From a virus: DNA of 64,000 nt. The notes under the pieces are model-generated. The model saw only the letters and a list, made by a program, of their open reading frames with translations, had not been told where the DNA came from and did no database searches. Position numbers and translations under genes: made by a program. This document shows, one piece after another, positions 32,491 to 40,962 of this stretch (the first letter of the stretch is position 1; each line of letters opens with the position of its first letter). The DNA lies in the IMG/VR virus record IMGVR_UViG_3300034019_000950, positions 1-64,000 of that record; one strand, written 5' to 3'.

Positions 32491-32520
32491 ACAGGGCTAA
32501 CACCCTACAATATAACGGCA
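32491..32520 (+). promoter_or_regulatory. Possible promoter with one TAAC half site
   Basis: TGCACA (about 32489-32494) and TATAAC (32512-32517) stand 17 bases apart, with CTAAC between them but no GTTA partner. It could serve the 32560 gene and may be a decayed member of the dyad promoter set. Confidence 0.35.
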
Positions 32521-32559
32521 GCGCAACACGGTACAGCAAACAGTAAGGCAGATCAAAAC

Positions 32560-32907
32560 ATGACTATCTGGACAATACGGGAAGCTGGCGATAACAAAAG
32601 CGTGGGGGCTGACGGGCAGGTGGTGTTCGACCCCAGCTTTTCGCCTAACTGGCTGCAGATGCCCGATGACCTCGGCGGACAGCAGCATCGTGTCGCTGGC
32701 AGCTGCTGGATGTCGTGCGCGCCCAACCCGGAAAGAGATCTGAATGACCAGTCAACGTGGTGGCTGGAGCAGAAAACACGCTGGCACGTTCTGGCTGACT
32801 CGCCGATGGTCGTGGCCGAGGTGGTGGGCAAGGGCTGGGTTGTGATTGAGCCTGGACCGGAGGCGCGCTCGTTCCTTATGAGGCTCGCCAAGCTGGAAAA
32901 GCTCTAA
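32560..32907 (+). CDS. Hypothetical protein (115 aa)
   Basis: Small alpha/beta protein with several Trp residues, unknown. ATG 32560 has only a weak ribosome site. It is convergent with the 32941 gene; a GC hairpin at about 32923-32962 may end both transcripts. Confidence 0.6.
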   Translation: MTIWTIREAGDNKSVGADGQVVFDPSFSPNWLQMPDDLGGQQHRVAGSCWMSCAPNPERDLNDQSTWWLEQKTRWHVLADSPMVVAEVVGKGWVVIEPGPEARSFLMRLAKLEKL

Positions 32908-32940
32908 GACGCAAGGCCGCATCTCATGCCGCCGCCCGGT

Positions 32941-33258
32941 TCAGCCCGGCGGCAGGTATGAGATAAGGTAGTGCACACCACCACCATCCATCAGAAAGGT
33001 GCCGCCGGCCAGAAGGCCGTGGAAGTCCAGCGTCACGCTATCGCCGTTGTGTACGTGCATAAACGCACCGCTGGGGAACGTAAACGTGGCGTCACCGCTA
33101 TGGGCTTCTACGTGAAGGTGGTGTATTGCCGCACCACCGTCAATCACTAAGGTGGTGAGGGCAGACACTTCACCACCAAGCACGACGAGCTGGCCGCTGG
33201 TGGTGGGTCGCCCGTCCGCTGCTCCTGCTACCCGGTCGTTCCAAGCGTGAGTGGCCAA
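32941..33258 (-). CDS. Small beta-rich protein on the opposite strand
   Basis: A 105-residue protein, Gly/His-rich, with alternating beta-type sequence. The start is a TTG after GAGGTGA. It is one of only two - strand genes in the left arm. The composition resembles small cupin-like or head-decoration proteins, but no family is recognised. Coding status is supported by the ribosome site and regular sequence. Confidence 0.55.
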   Translation of the reverse strand: MATHAWNDRVAGAADGRPTTSGQLVVLGGEVSALTTLVIDGGAAIHHLHVEAHSGDATFTFPSGAFMHVHNGDSVTLDFHGLLAGGTFLMDGGGVHYLISYLPPG

Positions 33259-33316
33259 TCTTCACCTCAAAGACAGCGTAGCGCAGGCGTGCGTCAAGCG
33301 CCCGGAGGACCTACAT

Positions 33317-33604
33317 ATGAGTGGAGGCATCATGTCAGGGCTACTGTGTGAGAAGTGTGACAGTGGGACAAAGGTTGTAGACAGCCGTTGCACCCCGCAT
33401 CCAGATACACCGATCGCAGCGAGGCGCGCGGCGATGGCGTGGGGTGGTATTGATGAGAGCTGGCAGTGTCGCCGTAGGGTTTGCTCTACCTGCTTCGCAA
33501 TCAGCTGGACGATTGAGATGCCGATGACCACGCTGATGGACCTGATGATGCTGGTTGAGCAGGGCAAGGCCAAAAACGTAGTCGCAGCTCTGCAAGGAAA
33601 GTAA
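33317..33604 (+). CDS. NrdR-like zinc-ribbon protein
   Basis: A 95-residue protein whose first half resembles the NrdR zinc ribbon: CEKC, then TKVVDSR, then CRRRVCSTC, with a 20-residue insertion in between. NrdR represses ribonucleotide reductase genes, and its ATP-cone domain is missing here. It could bind host NrdR boxes and alter nucleotide supply, or simply reuse the ribbon. ATG 33317 follows GGAGGA. Confidence 0.65.
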   Translation: MSGGIMSGLLCEKCDSGTKVVDSRCTPHPDTPIAARRAAMAWGGIDESWQCRRRVCSTCFAISWTIEMPMTTLMDLMMLVEQGKAKNVVAALQGK

Positions 33605-33609
33605 GGCTG

Positions 33610-33939
33610 ATGCCTGCAATCGGTCTGGTTCTAATGGTCAAGCTCACGGCTTACACAGCCGACTGCACTGGATGCAGTGGTGTCATGGCGGACGGGCGGC
33701 GTGCGGACCACCGCCTGCAAGTCGTTGCTGCAAGCAAGGCATGGCCGCTCGGCACATGTCTGGAGCTGGAGCTTGGAGGCGACAAGCATCGTGTGCAGGT
33801 GGCTGACAGGCTTGGTCCTCGCACACGCCAACAACCCGGAGCAGACCGGCATCTGGACTTGCTGGTTGAGAGCACGGCCCAGGCTCGCGCTATGGGTGTT
33901 CAGCAAGTGCGTGCGCGGGTTGTGTCGTGCAAGAGCTAA
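33610..33939 (+). CDS. 3D-domain (double-psi beta-barrel) protein
   Basis: A 109-residue protein matching the 3D domain of lytic transglycosylase-like proteins. YTADCTGCSGVMADG starts the barrel, then VAASKAWPLGT and VADRLGPR, ending with HLDLLVES. Such domains cleave glycan strands. There is no full signal peptide, though the first residues are hydrophobic. It is far from the lysis cassette, so it may help entry or act on other glycans. Confidence 0.75.
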   Translation: MPAIGLVLMVKLTAYTADCTGCSGVMADGRRADHRLQVVAASKAWPLGTCLELELGGDKHRVQVADRLGPRTRQQPGADRHLDLLVESTAQARAMGVQQVRARVVSCKS

Positions 33940-34364
33940 CCTTGCCTCAACGTGTGGCTGCCGCGCCGTGGTGGCGCTGGCCCATCGGCTGTGCGGTGCG
34001 CACGCCCGGCTGCGCGGATCTGCTGCGGGTGGTGGGGCACCAGCACGTGCAGCGGGCGCCGCACCTGCGCCTGCGGGTGCACGCGCGCGGGCTGGTGGAG
34101 CTGACGATGCGGGCCACGGCCTGCGCGCCCGCGCTGGACGACGACGCCACCGCCGCGCTGCTGCTGGCGGCCCTGTGGGCGCACGACCCCGAGTGGCACA
34201 CCCACCACGACGCGGAGGGCTACGTGGCGCACGTAGACCCGCGCAGGGGCGAGTGGACGGCGCAGGTGCGGGGCGAGGCGCTGGCGCTCGCTGCGCTTGC
34301 CTGCCTTGGCGAGAACGGGATGGCGGGCGTCTGGCCTGCAATCAAAACAAAGGATGAACCATGA
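33927..34364 (+). CDS. Hypothetical protein (145 aa)
   Basis: A GC-rich gene filling the space between the 3D-domain gene and dUTPase, overlapping both. The start ([15 protein letters not shown]) is typical of short phage proteins, and the rest is helical. Reverse-strand frames are also open, but the tight overlaps favour this one. Function unknown. Confidence 0.6.
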   Translation: MQELTLPQRVAAAPWWRWPIGCAVRTPGCADLLRVVGHQHVQRAPHLRLRVHARGLVELTMRATACAPALDDDATAALLLAALWAHDPEWHTHHDAEGYVAHVDPRRGEWTAQVRGEALALAALACLGENGMAGVWPAIKTKDEP

Positions 34365-34807
34365 CAACCCGTGACCATCACGTGCTCGTGCACGCATCGC
34401 CTGCTGCTGTGGGCCTCCCCGAGTACGCAAGCAAAGGGGCCGCAGGCGCGGACCTACGCGCCGCGTCCGCCGTAGTGCTGGACCCTGGCTGCACCGCGCT
34501 GGTGCCGACCGGCATCAGCCTGCAGCTGCCGCCCGGTGTGGAGGCGCAGGTGCGCCCACGCAGCGGGCTGGCAATGAAGCACGGCATCACCGTGCTCAAC
34601 GCGCCCGGCACCATTGACAGCGACTACCGGGGCGAGGTCAAGGTGTTGCTGGTGAACCACGGACGGGATGCGGTGCAGCTGGAGCGCGGCGACCGCATCG
34701 CGCAGCTGGTGCTGGCCCCGGTGCTGAGGGGCGTGTGGCTACCCGTGGACGAGCTGGACGAAACGGAGCGCGGGGCTGGTGGCTTTGGCTCAACGGGTCG
34801 CACATGA
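34361..34807 (+). CDS. dut: dUTPase
   Basis: A 148-residue trimeric-type dUTPase that turns dUTP into dUMP. All five family motifs are present: GAAGADLRA, then [11 protein letters not shown], then [16 protein letters not shown] and the C-terminal GGFGSTGR. It keeps uracil out of DNA and feeds dTTP synthesis. In a phage that seems to modify its bases, pool control has added meaning. ATGA overlap with the upstream gene. Confidence 0.95.
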   Translation: MTTRDHHVLVHASPAAVGLPEYASKGAAGADLRAASAVVLDPGCTALVPTGISLQLPPGVEAQVRPRSGLAMKHGITVLNAPGTIDSDYRGEVKVLLVNHGRDAVQLERGDRIAQLVLAPVLRGVWLPVDELDETERGAGGFGSTGRT

Positions 34808-35346
34808 AGACGCGGGTCCTGCATCTTGCACTACGAGCAGACGGACCCGCGCCGTGGTCCCCTTGGATCACCGCCTGTGGGCGCAAGGAATGGGAAGAAG
34901 ATCTGGCAACCGACGAAACGAAAGTGTCGTGTAAGGCGTGCCTGAGAACTGAGGCTGGGAGAGACGCGGTGGCAGAACAGACGGTGCTGGCTATGGGGCT
35001 AAGCCCCACGCCCGCCGCCACGTGCGCCACCGTGCCATGCGATCAAGAAAAAGGACCAACCCCGCTGGAGACTGGGCTACTTATCAACCTTCCACCTCAA
35101 CTATTGGTGGACATACAGGCACGCGCCGCCTTGGGGCGCGACAAGTATGGAATGCAGCTGCGCGCACCGTGGCCGCAGGGGCTGAACGAGGCACTGCCCG
35201 AGCTGCTGGATGCGGTTGCATACCTATTGTCCAGCGGCCATCCAGACTCGACCTCGCTCGTGCGCCAGCTGGTGCCCATCATCGGGCAGCTGCACCGGCT
35301 GCTGCGCGGCGAGCCAGCGTGGCCAGCATCGCCCGAGGCGCTGTGA
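34804..35346 (+). CDS. MazG-like nucleotide pyrophosphohydrolase with zinc N-terminus
   Basis: A 180-residue protein. Residues 15-60 hold four cysteines (ACG, then SCKAC plus a later one) that may bind zinc. Residues 95-150 contain RDKYG and the helix [13 protein letters not shown] typical of all-alpha NTP pyrophosphatases. It would clear unwanted NTPs. ATG 34804 overlaps the dUTPase stop. Confidence 0.65.
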   Translation: MKTRVLHLALRADGPAPWSPWITACGRKEWEEDLATDETKVSCKACLRTEAGRDAVAEQTVLAMGLSPTPAATCATVPCDQEKGPTPLETGLLINLPPQLLVDIQARAALGRDKYGMQLRAPWPQGLNEALPELLDAVAYLLSSGHPDSTSLVRQLVPIIGQLHRLLRGEPAWPASPEAL

Positions 35347-35428
35347 TGCGCGGCGGGCACCGCTTCCTCGGTGCAGTGTAAAAAGCGTGGATGGCCAAAG
35401 TCATTGTGAGTGAAGGAGGTATAGGATA

Positions 35429-35827
35429 GTGACACAAGATCAGGTATGCGAAGTGATTGTTGGCCTCGGTGGCAAAGAATACCCCGATGCCCAAAGGTCA
35501 GGCGCTACTCGCTGCTTCTACATGAAGCGACTTGTTGGTGTAGCAAAGTGCGGCCTAAACGACAGGGCGCCGAGCATTCACGTCATCACCCATGCCGACT
35601 TTGAGGACACCTACAATAATCAACGGTTTGACGGTGGCGTTGAGTTTACGGTTAGTGGTCAGGCTGGTGGCGGGCGCTGGATGAAAGCTCTGATCTACGG
35701 CGTTAGCCGTGATGAAGTGCAAGGTCTGATGCCAACAATCGAAGCAACGGCAGCTGCCGTATGGTCGGCTTTCGTGGCCTCGCTTGAACACGAGGACAAG
35801 GCAACTGCCAGCAACAACGGCGACTGA
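35429..35827 (+). CDS. Hypothetical protein (132 aa)
   Basis: Alpha/beta protein, unknown. The GTG start follows an excellent GAAGGAGG. It is the last + strand gene before the arms converge at about 35.85 kb. Confidence 0.75.
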   Translation: MTQDQVCEVIVGLGGKEYPDAQRSGATRCFYMKRLVGVAKCGLNDRAPSIHVITHADFEDTYNNQRFDGGVEFTVSGQAGGGRWMKALIYGVSRDEVQGLMPTIEATAAAVWSAFVASLEHEDKATASNNGD

Positions 35828-35897
35828 TGAGGTGTAGGGTTTACGGTTGCCACGTGGCGCACCGCTAACCCCGCGCCGCAAGGGGCAAGGCAGCCTG

Positions 35898-36116
35898 TTA
35901 GGGCCGCGCTACACCACCCCTGCGTGCAACGGCTACCCGCAACACCGGCCCGGCTTGTGGTGTGTTTATGGGCGCTGTGGGTGCGGGCGCCGCATCTTCA
36001 CGGTGATTGCGCACCATCTGCAGTGGAGCCGTGCCAAGCTCTACACGGCAGGTGTGCACATCATCCCGTGCAGCCATCACCAGTGCGAGCAGTTCATCCC
36101 GCAGGCTGTATGTCAT
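35898..36116 (-). CDS. Small protein at the end of the late operon
   Basis: 72 residues. The start overlaps the upstream stop by ATGA, as in the rest of the - strand operon. The second half is Ala/Pro/Arg-rich and of low information. A + strand frame (35847-36158) with several cysteines competes here; overlap favours the - strand. Confidence 0.4.
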   Translation of the reverse strand: MTYSLRDELLALVMAARDDVHTCRVELGTAPLQMVRNHREDAAPAPTAPINTPQAGPVLRVAVARRGGVARP

Positions 36117-36415
36117 GGCAGGCGCTCCAAGGTGGTGTGGATCTGCTGTAGTGATTGATCCACGCTCACAAGTCGCTGGTCAATGCGGGCAAGTAGCTGC
36201 TGATCTGATCTCTGGTGCTGTTCCAGCTGTGCAACGCGAGGCACAAGCTGTGCACCCTCCGTGCGGTCGCTCACCGTTTTCAGCTCGTCCAAACGACGAT
36301 GAAGGGTGGCGATGTGCTCCCGCGTCCTATCACTTGTGCGAACCCACACGCGCTCCAGTGTCACCAGGGCGGACAAGGCAAGGCCCGCCCAGCCCACTAC
36401 CTCGTCCGCCGTCAC
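36113..36415 (-). CDS. Membrane-anchored coiled-coil protein
   Basis: 100 residues: one N-terminal membrane segment (residues 6-25) and a long charged coiled coil. Small proteins of this plan often lie after tail genes and can be holin-like or spanin-like. It overlaps both neighbours. Confidence 0.6.
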   Translation of the reverse strand: MTADEVVGWAGLALSALVTLERVWVRTSDRTREHIATLHRRLDELKTVSDRTEGAQLVPRVAQLEQHQRSDQQLLARIDQRLVSVDQSLQQIHTTLERLP

Positions 36416-36720
36416 GGCTGCACCCGGCGCCGTGCAGGCGGTATGGCGTCGGCGGGCGGCGCCGCCGCAGCGGCAGCCGTAGCCACGGCAGGCGCGCCTA
36501 TCGCATCCGTGGTGGGGATCTCACGACCCTCTACCACGTAGCGAAGGTCGGCCTGCCGCAGCGCGAGGCTGTGCACGTCCACGTCGGGGTGCTCGGGGTC
36601 GTTGACCCCACGCACCGCCAGCAGCACCACCATCCCCTGCAGGAACGGGTGCTGCACCAGCGAGGCGGCGCGCAGCGTCACCTCGCCGGTAGGGCTGGCC
36701 CAGCGGACGAGCACAGCCAC
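36412..36720 (-). CDS. Hypothetical tail-region protein (102 aa)
   Basis: A beta-rich first part and an Ala/Pro-rich tail. It lies between the fibre protein and the small membrane protein, with ATGA overlap. Probably accessory to the tail. Confidence 0.6.
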   Translation of the reverse strand: MAVLVRWASPTGEVTLRAASLVQHPFLQGMVVLLAVRGVNDPEHPDVDVHSLALRQADLRYVVEGREIPTTDAIGAPAVATAAAAAAPPADAIPPARRRVQP

Positions 36721-36724
36721 GGCA

Positions 36725-38044
36725 TCAGCCCAGGTAGTTCGCGGTGATCACGTCATCCACGGTCGGCGCGGTGCCGCCCAGGGTGACGCGGGTCTTGCTG
36801 GTGCCGGTGTTGCGATCCACCACGAACTCGCCATCGCCGGGCGTGCTGGCCACGGAGAGAAGAAGCTGGCCGTTCAGGGCCACCATGACGCCGGGGTAGA
36901 ACTCGCTGCGGATGTCCTGCGACAAGTCGTAAGCGAGCGCGGTGCCGCCGGTGAAGCTCTGCGCGTAGGGCCGGAACCCGGCCTTTGCGAGCGTCACGGC
37001 GTTGTCGGCGATCTTGCCCGTGACCACCGCCCCGTTCGCCAGCTGCGTGGTGCCCACGCCACCGTCGGCGATCTTGACACCCGTACCGCTCTGGCCCAGG
37101 GTGCCACCGTCGAGCAGAAGGGTGACGAACCCGCTGCCGTCGATCTGCACACCACCCGTGGCCTTGACGGCCAGCGCGCCGGACGAGAACTCCAGACCCT
37201 TGTTTGCGGCAAGGCCAACGGAAAGACCGTCTCCATCCTTGATGATGCCGCTGTTCGACTTGATGCGGACGGTCAGTCCGTTGCTGTCCGCGATCAGGCC
37301 GGGGTTGCTGGCGTTGAGCTTCAGCTGCACGCTGTCGGACAGCACCTGCACGCCGTTGCTGGTGTTCACCGACAGGGTGTTCCCCGTTTTGGCCAGACCG
37401 TCGCCGGCCACAATGCTGGCGGCACCAGTGAACTGAACGAACGTGATGGCCGTGCTGCCCAGCGTCACAGCGTCGTTCGTGCACACCCAGCCGGTGTCGG
37501 CGTTGCCCGTGCCCTCGCTGACGAAGATGGCGGCGCTCGGGAACTCGCTGCCGGCGTCGAGGTCGGCAGCGCGCGAGGCGGCACCGGACGCGGGCGCCAC
37601 GTACACGCCGTTTTGGCTGCCCGTGGACTGGCCGATCAGCAGGATGCGGTCGCCTTCCACCAGCGTCACGCCGTCCACGGTCTGCCCCGCCGCCAGCGCC
37701 GTGCTGATGTCCACGTTGGCGATGGCCACCACGCGGGCGGGCTGCTTCCACTTGATGCCCTGGGCCACGCCGTCCACGTAGGACTTCGTCGCCACGTCGT
37801 CGGACGCGCTCGGGGCCGCAGCGCGCAGGGTGCCGCTGGTGAAGCTCCACGTGCCGGTGAGGTCAGCCTTGCCGGCGGTCACGGCGTTGGCCGCGAGCTT
37901 TCCGGTGGTGACGTTCAGATCAAGGATGGCGGCGGTATCCACCGCATCGTTCGCGAGCTTGCCGGCGGTGACGGCGTTGTCAGCCAGCTTGCCGGTGGTG
38001 ATGCTGAGGTCTGCGAACTGCCGGGTAACGAACTGCAGGGCCAT
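36725..38044 (-). CDS. Tail fibre-like protein with TGKLA-N-AVT repeats
   Basis: 439 residues. The N-terminus has several copies of the short repeat (I/V)TTGKLADNAVTAGKLA typical of phage fibre shafts. A KSYVDG motif (about residue 86) and a Gly/Asn-rich beta-helical region follow. The repeat returns near residue 335 before a compact C-terminal domain. It probably binds the host surface. Confidence 0.8.
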   Translation of the reverse strand: MALQFVTRQFADLSITTGKLADNAVTAGKLANDAVDTAAILDLNVTTGKLAANAVTAGKADLTGTWSFTSGTLRAAAPSASDDVATKSYVDGVAQGIKWKQPARVVAIANVDISTALAAGQTVDGVTLVEGDRILLIGQSTGSQNGVYVAPASGAASRAADLDAGSEFPSAAIFVSEGTGNADTGWVCTNDAVTLGSTAITFVQFTGAASIVAGDGLAKTGNTLSVNTSNGVQVLSDSVQLKLNASNPGLIADSNGLTVRIKSNSGIIKDGDGLSVGLAANKGLEFSSGALAVKATGGVQIDGSGFVTLLLDGGTLGQSGTGVKIADGGVGTTQLANGAVVTGKIADNAVTLAKAGFRPYAQSFTGGTALAYDLSQDIRSEFYPGVMVALNGQLLLSVASTPGDGEFVVDRNTGTSKTRVTLGGTAPTVDDVITANYLG

Positions 38045-38092
38045 GACTGCTCCAAGCGGTGAGTGCCGTTGAGTGCTGTGCTGGTGGCCCGT

Positions 38093-38467
38093 CTACGCAG
38101 GTCGGTAAGCCACCTCTATACCGCTTGGAGAGGCTGGGGGGAAGGGTAGTGTGAAGGTGGTGGACGAGCTTTCCGAAAAGTCTGTTAGCCGTAGCCGCTG
38201 GCCGCTGTCATATACTTGGAGGCTACCGGGATAATACGCAGCAGGCACAGTGAACACGGTGCGCACACCATCCACCTGAGCGGTCAGGTCGGCACGCAGC
38301 AGCGCGGCGCGCACGGCGCGCGTAGCCACCACCACCGCGCCAGTGTAGTCCTGGGCGGGGCTGGGCGCTGTGGTCGCCTGCAGCAGCGGGTCCGGGTTGT
38401 CCTCGGTTGTCCAATACACCAGCACGCCATCACTTACCCGACGTGCACGGTTTACGTACTGCAGCAC
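38093..38467 (-). CDS. Small distal tail protein (124 aa)
   Basis: Beta-rich; the C-terminal half (TVFTVPAAYYPGSLQVYDSG) is a pattern often found in tail-fibre attachment domains. Lies between two fibre-type genes. Exact role unknown. Confidence 0.65.
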   Translation of the reverse strand: MLQYVNRARRVSDGVLVYWTTEDNPDPLLQATTAPSPAQDYTGAVVVATRAVRAALLRADLTAQVDGVRTVFTVPAAYYPGSLQVYDSGQRLRLTDFSESSSTTFTLPFPPASPSGIEVAYRPA

Positions 38468-38476
38468 GATGCCTCC

Positions 38477-39310
38477 CTACTCGATGCGCAGGCCGGCGAA
38501 GCCAACGATGCCAAGGTCGTCCGGGTCGCTGGCGTCCACGAGATCGGCGTGCAGCTCGTACACTCGCGAGCTGGACCGCAGGTTACCCGGCTGCGTGCCA
38601 ACGGTCAGGCCCGCGCTGAGCACGGCCACGGGCGCAGCCCCCGTGCGCGCCACCACAGCACCCGTCACGTACTCGGCATCGCCCACGTTCCACAGCCGGA
38701 CCCGCACCTGCCACCCGCCGGCAGTGCTGAGCACGGACTGCAGGCGCACCGTGCGCCCGTCAGGGTAGTCGGCAGGGTTCCACGGCACGGCAGCCAGCAC
38801 GCGCACACCGTCGCGGTCTGTGACAAGCTGCTGCCCGCACCACACCATCGGCTGATGCAGCGGCGCCGGCACGTAGCTGGGCAGCTGCCCCGCGCCCTGG
38901 CTTGCCAGCACTCGGCCAGCCGTGCCCACCGCAAGGCGCGCCCACGTGCCTTGTGTATCGCGTACCAGCAGGTCGCCCGTGGTCTGCCCGGCGACGCCTA
39001 CGGCCAGAGACACAGGACCACCAGGGCCGCCATCGGCCAAGGTAAGGCCAACACCTGCGGTCAGCACTCGTTCTGCAGTAAGGCCCGCGCTTGTCCCGAT
39101 GACCACGTAGCTGGCGTCGGTGGGCGCGCCGCCACCCTGACCACCAGACACAAGGTCGAACGACAGCGTAGCCGGGTTCCACGAAAGCGTGGACCCCTCG
39201 GCTGTCTGCACCGTAGCACTTGATCCAAGCTTAGGCGCGTGACCGGCAAGGTTGAGTAGCGCGATGCGCTCGGCAGGGCTACCACCGCCACCAGCACGAC
39301 CGGACATCAT
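38477..39310 (-). CDS. Putative minor tail / fibre protein (277 aa)
   Basis: Gly-rich N-terminus, then repeated short beta motifs, and a compact C-terminal domain that looks carbohydrate-binding in style. ATGA-type overlap with the upstream gene. Assigned by position. Confidence 0.65.
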   Translation of the reverse strand: MMSGRAGGGGSPAERIALLNLAGHAPKLGSSATVQTAEGSTLSWNPATLSFDLVSGGQGGGAPTDASYVVIGTSAGLTAERVLTAGVGLTLADGGPGGPVSLAVGVAGQTTGDLLVRDTQGTWARLAVGTAGRVLASQGAGQLPSYVPAPLHQPMVWCGQQLVTDRDGVRVLAAVPWNPADYPDGRTVRLQSVLSTAGGWQVRVRLWNVGDAEYVTGAVVARTGAAPVAVLSAGLTVGTQPGNLRSSSRVYELHADLVDASDPDDLGIVGFAGLRIE

Positions 39311-40962
39311 GCACCCCCGGCCATGCTTGCTGATGCACTACCGCCGCCGAGGGCGTAGTAGCGCGCCCACACGCGCAGTCCAAGCGTGCACGCAGACGGT
39401 GTGTAGGTGATTGACTCAACCGTTGCGCGCTGCTCTGACCACCCAAACTCGGCATCCGTCAGCAACACTGTGTCGCCACGCCGCAGATGAAGCAAAACCC
39501 AAGGTGCAGCAAGATAATCGACACGATAGCTGGGCAGCGCCGTATGCTCCACCAGCCAGTCCACCACCGCCTCTGCCACCTGCTGTTCAGCAATCCACAG
39601 GCTCTCCACAACGTCGCCTTGACGCTCGCCCACCATCTGCCGGCTAATCTGACACAGCAGGCTGTTCGTCGGGTCACGCTGCACGACGCCAGTGTAGGCA
39701 TCGGTCAGCGGGTCGTATCCGTACTGCATGGTGAAGGTGTTTTGCAGATTGGAACGTGGGCTTTCTGAAACGCTCGTGGCCCTATCAAGCAGGGGCCACT
39801 GGTCAGCGACCAAAGACAACACGGGTGGAGCACGCCTGTCAGTGACAATCGGGCCGTACCCACCACCTTCCCAGATCATCGACACCATCGGAAAGCTTGT
39901 AAGGAACTCCCCCTCGATGAAGGCAATGACAGTCGTGTTGGATGCGCCGCTGGCGTTGACGGCGCAGCGTGCAGCCATACGTGAGCCGAGCTTTGCCTGC
40001 GCCTCCGCAAACAAGCCGTGTGAGGCTCCAGCAGGTCCAAGTGTGGTGTAGCCCTCCACAAGCTCACGAATGATGGTTGTGGGCGTGCCATCACTCGGCC
40101 CACCGCTAACCGACACATATACAGCTTCATCACCAGAAAAGCCAGATAGTCCGCCGGTAAAGGACAGACGAGTGTATGGCTCGCCCATTGCGTCCACCGC
40201 GTTGACCTGCGCCCACGGGTAGTAAATGGAGGTTGACGTATAGGCAGCACCATCCACATACACGGCTGTAATCGTCAGGTGTCCGTGGCACACAGCATAG
40301 GCGGGCGTCGAAACAGACGACGAGACGAGGATGGCAGGAAGCGGGTCGAACGAAGGCAGAACGACTGGTAGCCGTTGGCCCTCACTTGCCGATGGCAGTC
40401 CGCTGATGCGCTCGGAAGTCAAAACATACGGTGGTAACTGCTGGTCACAGCTGGCCAGCGGGTCAGTCACGGTGCAGGAAACAACCTGAGCGATAGCGCC
40501 AAACTGAACATCATCCATATCACCACGGATGAGAACAATGCGCTGGTCGTGATCTCCACCGTCTACGTTCAGCGACACCTCTGCCACGCCAGACAGCAAC
40601 CGACCCGCCGCAATCAGCCCCGCTGCGTTGACCAGTGCGTTGGGAACAGTGACAGACAACGTCTTTGCCGTGCTGGACCCGCTCGCAAGCTGATAGTCCA
40701 TCGTGATGCTGATGCTGTCGCTCAACAACCCGTGCCAGGACTGAACCTCGCCCGTCAGGCTGCTACGTGTGCTGCACTGCCTGTTCGCAACCCGCACCAC
40801 ATGATCATCGCCAAAGACAAGCTCTACACAAACGGCAAGGCCATATAGCTGAGGGTCGATCTGCAGCACGCCCTGCCAGTAGCTGCTGCTCAACCCACGA
40901 GCGCCAAAGCGCCCGGTGCGCCAGCGAGTGAAAGCCGGGTGCTGCAGGTAAAGACTGCTCAC
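39307..40962 (-). CDS. Distal tail/baseplate protein (551 aa)
   Basis: A long beta-rich protein. The order after the tape measure and two other tail-tip genes suggests a baseplate hub or tail-tip protein. No enzymatic motif is seen. Overlaps both neighbours by 4 bases. Confidence 0.65.
   Translation of the reverse strand: MSSLYLQHPAFTRWRTGRFGARGLSSSYWQGVLQIDPQLYGLAVCVELVFGDDHVVRVANRQCSTRSSLTGEVQSWHGLLSDSISITMDYQLASGSSTAKTLSVTVPNALVNAAGLIAAGRLLSGVAEVSLNVDGGDHDQRIVLIRGDMDDVQFGAIAQVVSCTVTDPLASCDQQLPPYVLTSERISGLPSASEGQRLPVVLPSFDPLPAILVSSSVSTPAYAVCHGHLTITAVYVDGAAYTSTSIYYPWAQVNAVDAMGEPYTRLSFTGGLSGFSGDEAVYVSVSGGPSDGTPTTIIRELVEGYTTLGPAGASHGLFAEAQAKLGSRMAARCAVNASGASNTTVIAFIEGEFLTSFPMVSMIWEGGGYGPIVTDRRAPPVLSLVADQWPLLDRATSVSESPRSNLQNTFTMQYGYDPLTDAYTGVVQRDPTNSLLCQISRQMVGERQGDVVESLWIAEQQVAEAVVDWLVEHTALPSYRVDYLAAPWVLLHLRRGDTVLLTDAEFGWSEQRATVESITYTPSACTLGLRVWARYYALGGGSASASMAGGA

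Noticed and set aside
33631-34430. - strand frames opposite the 33927 gene
   Set aside because: Composition-driven; the + strand gene is tied to both neighbours by overlaps.
35847-36158. + strand Cys-rich frame at the junction of the arms
   Set aside because: Several cysteines look tempting, but no ribosome site was seen and the competing - strand gene has an ATGA overlap. Kept only as an alternative.
36602-38062. Long + strand ORF opposite the fibre gene
   Set aside because: It is a GC-driven shadow. The - strand frame encodes recognisable TGKLA repeats and fits the operon.
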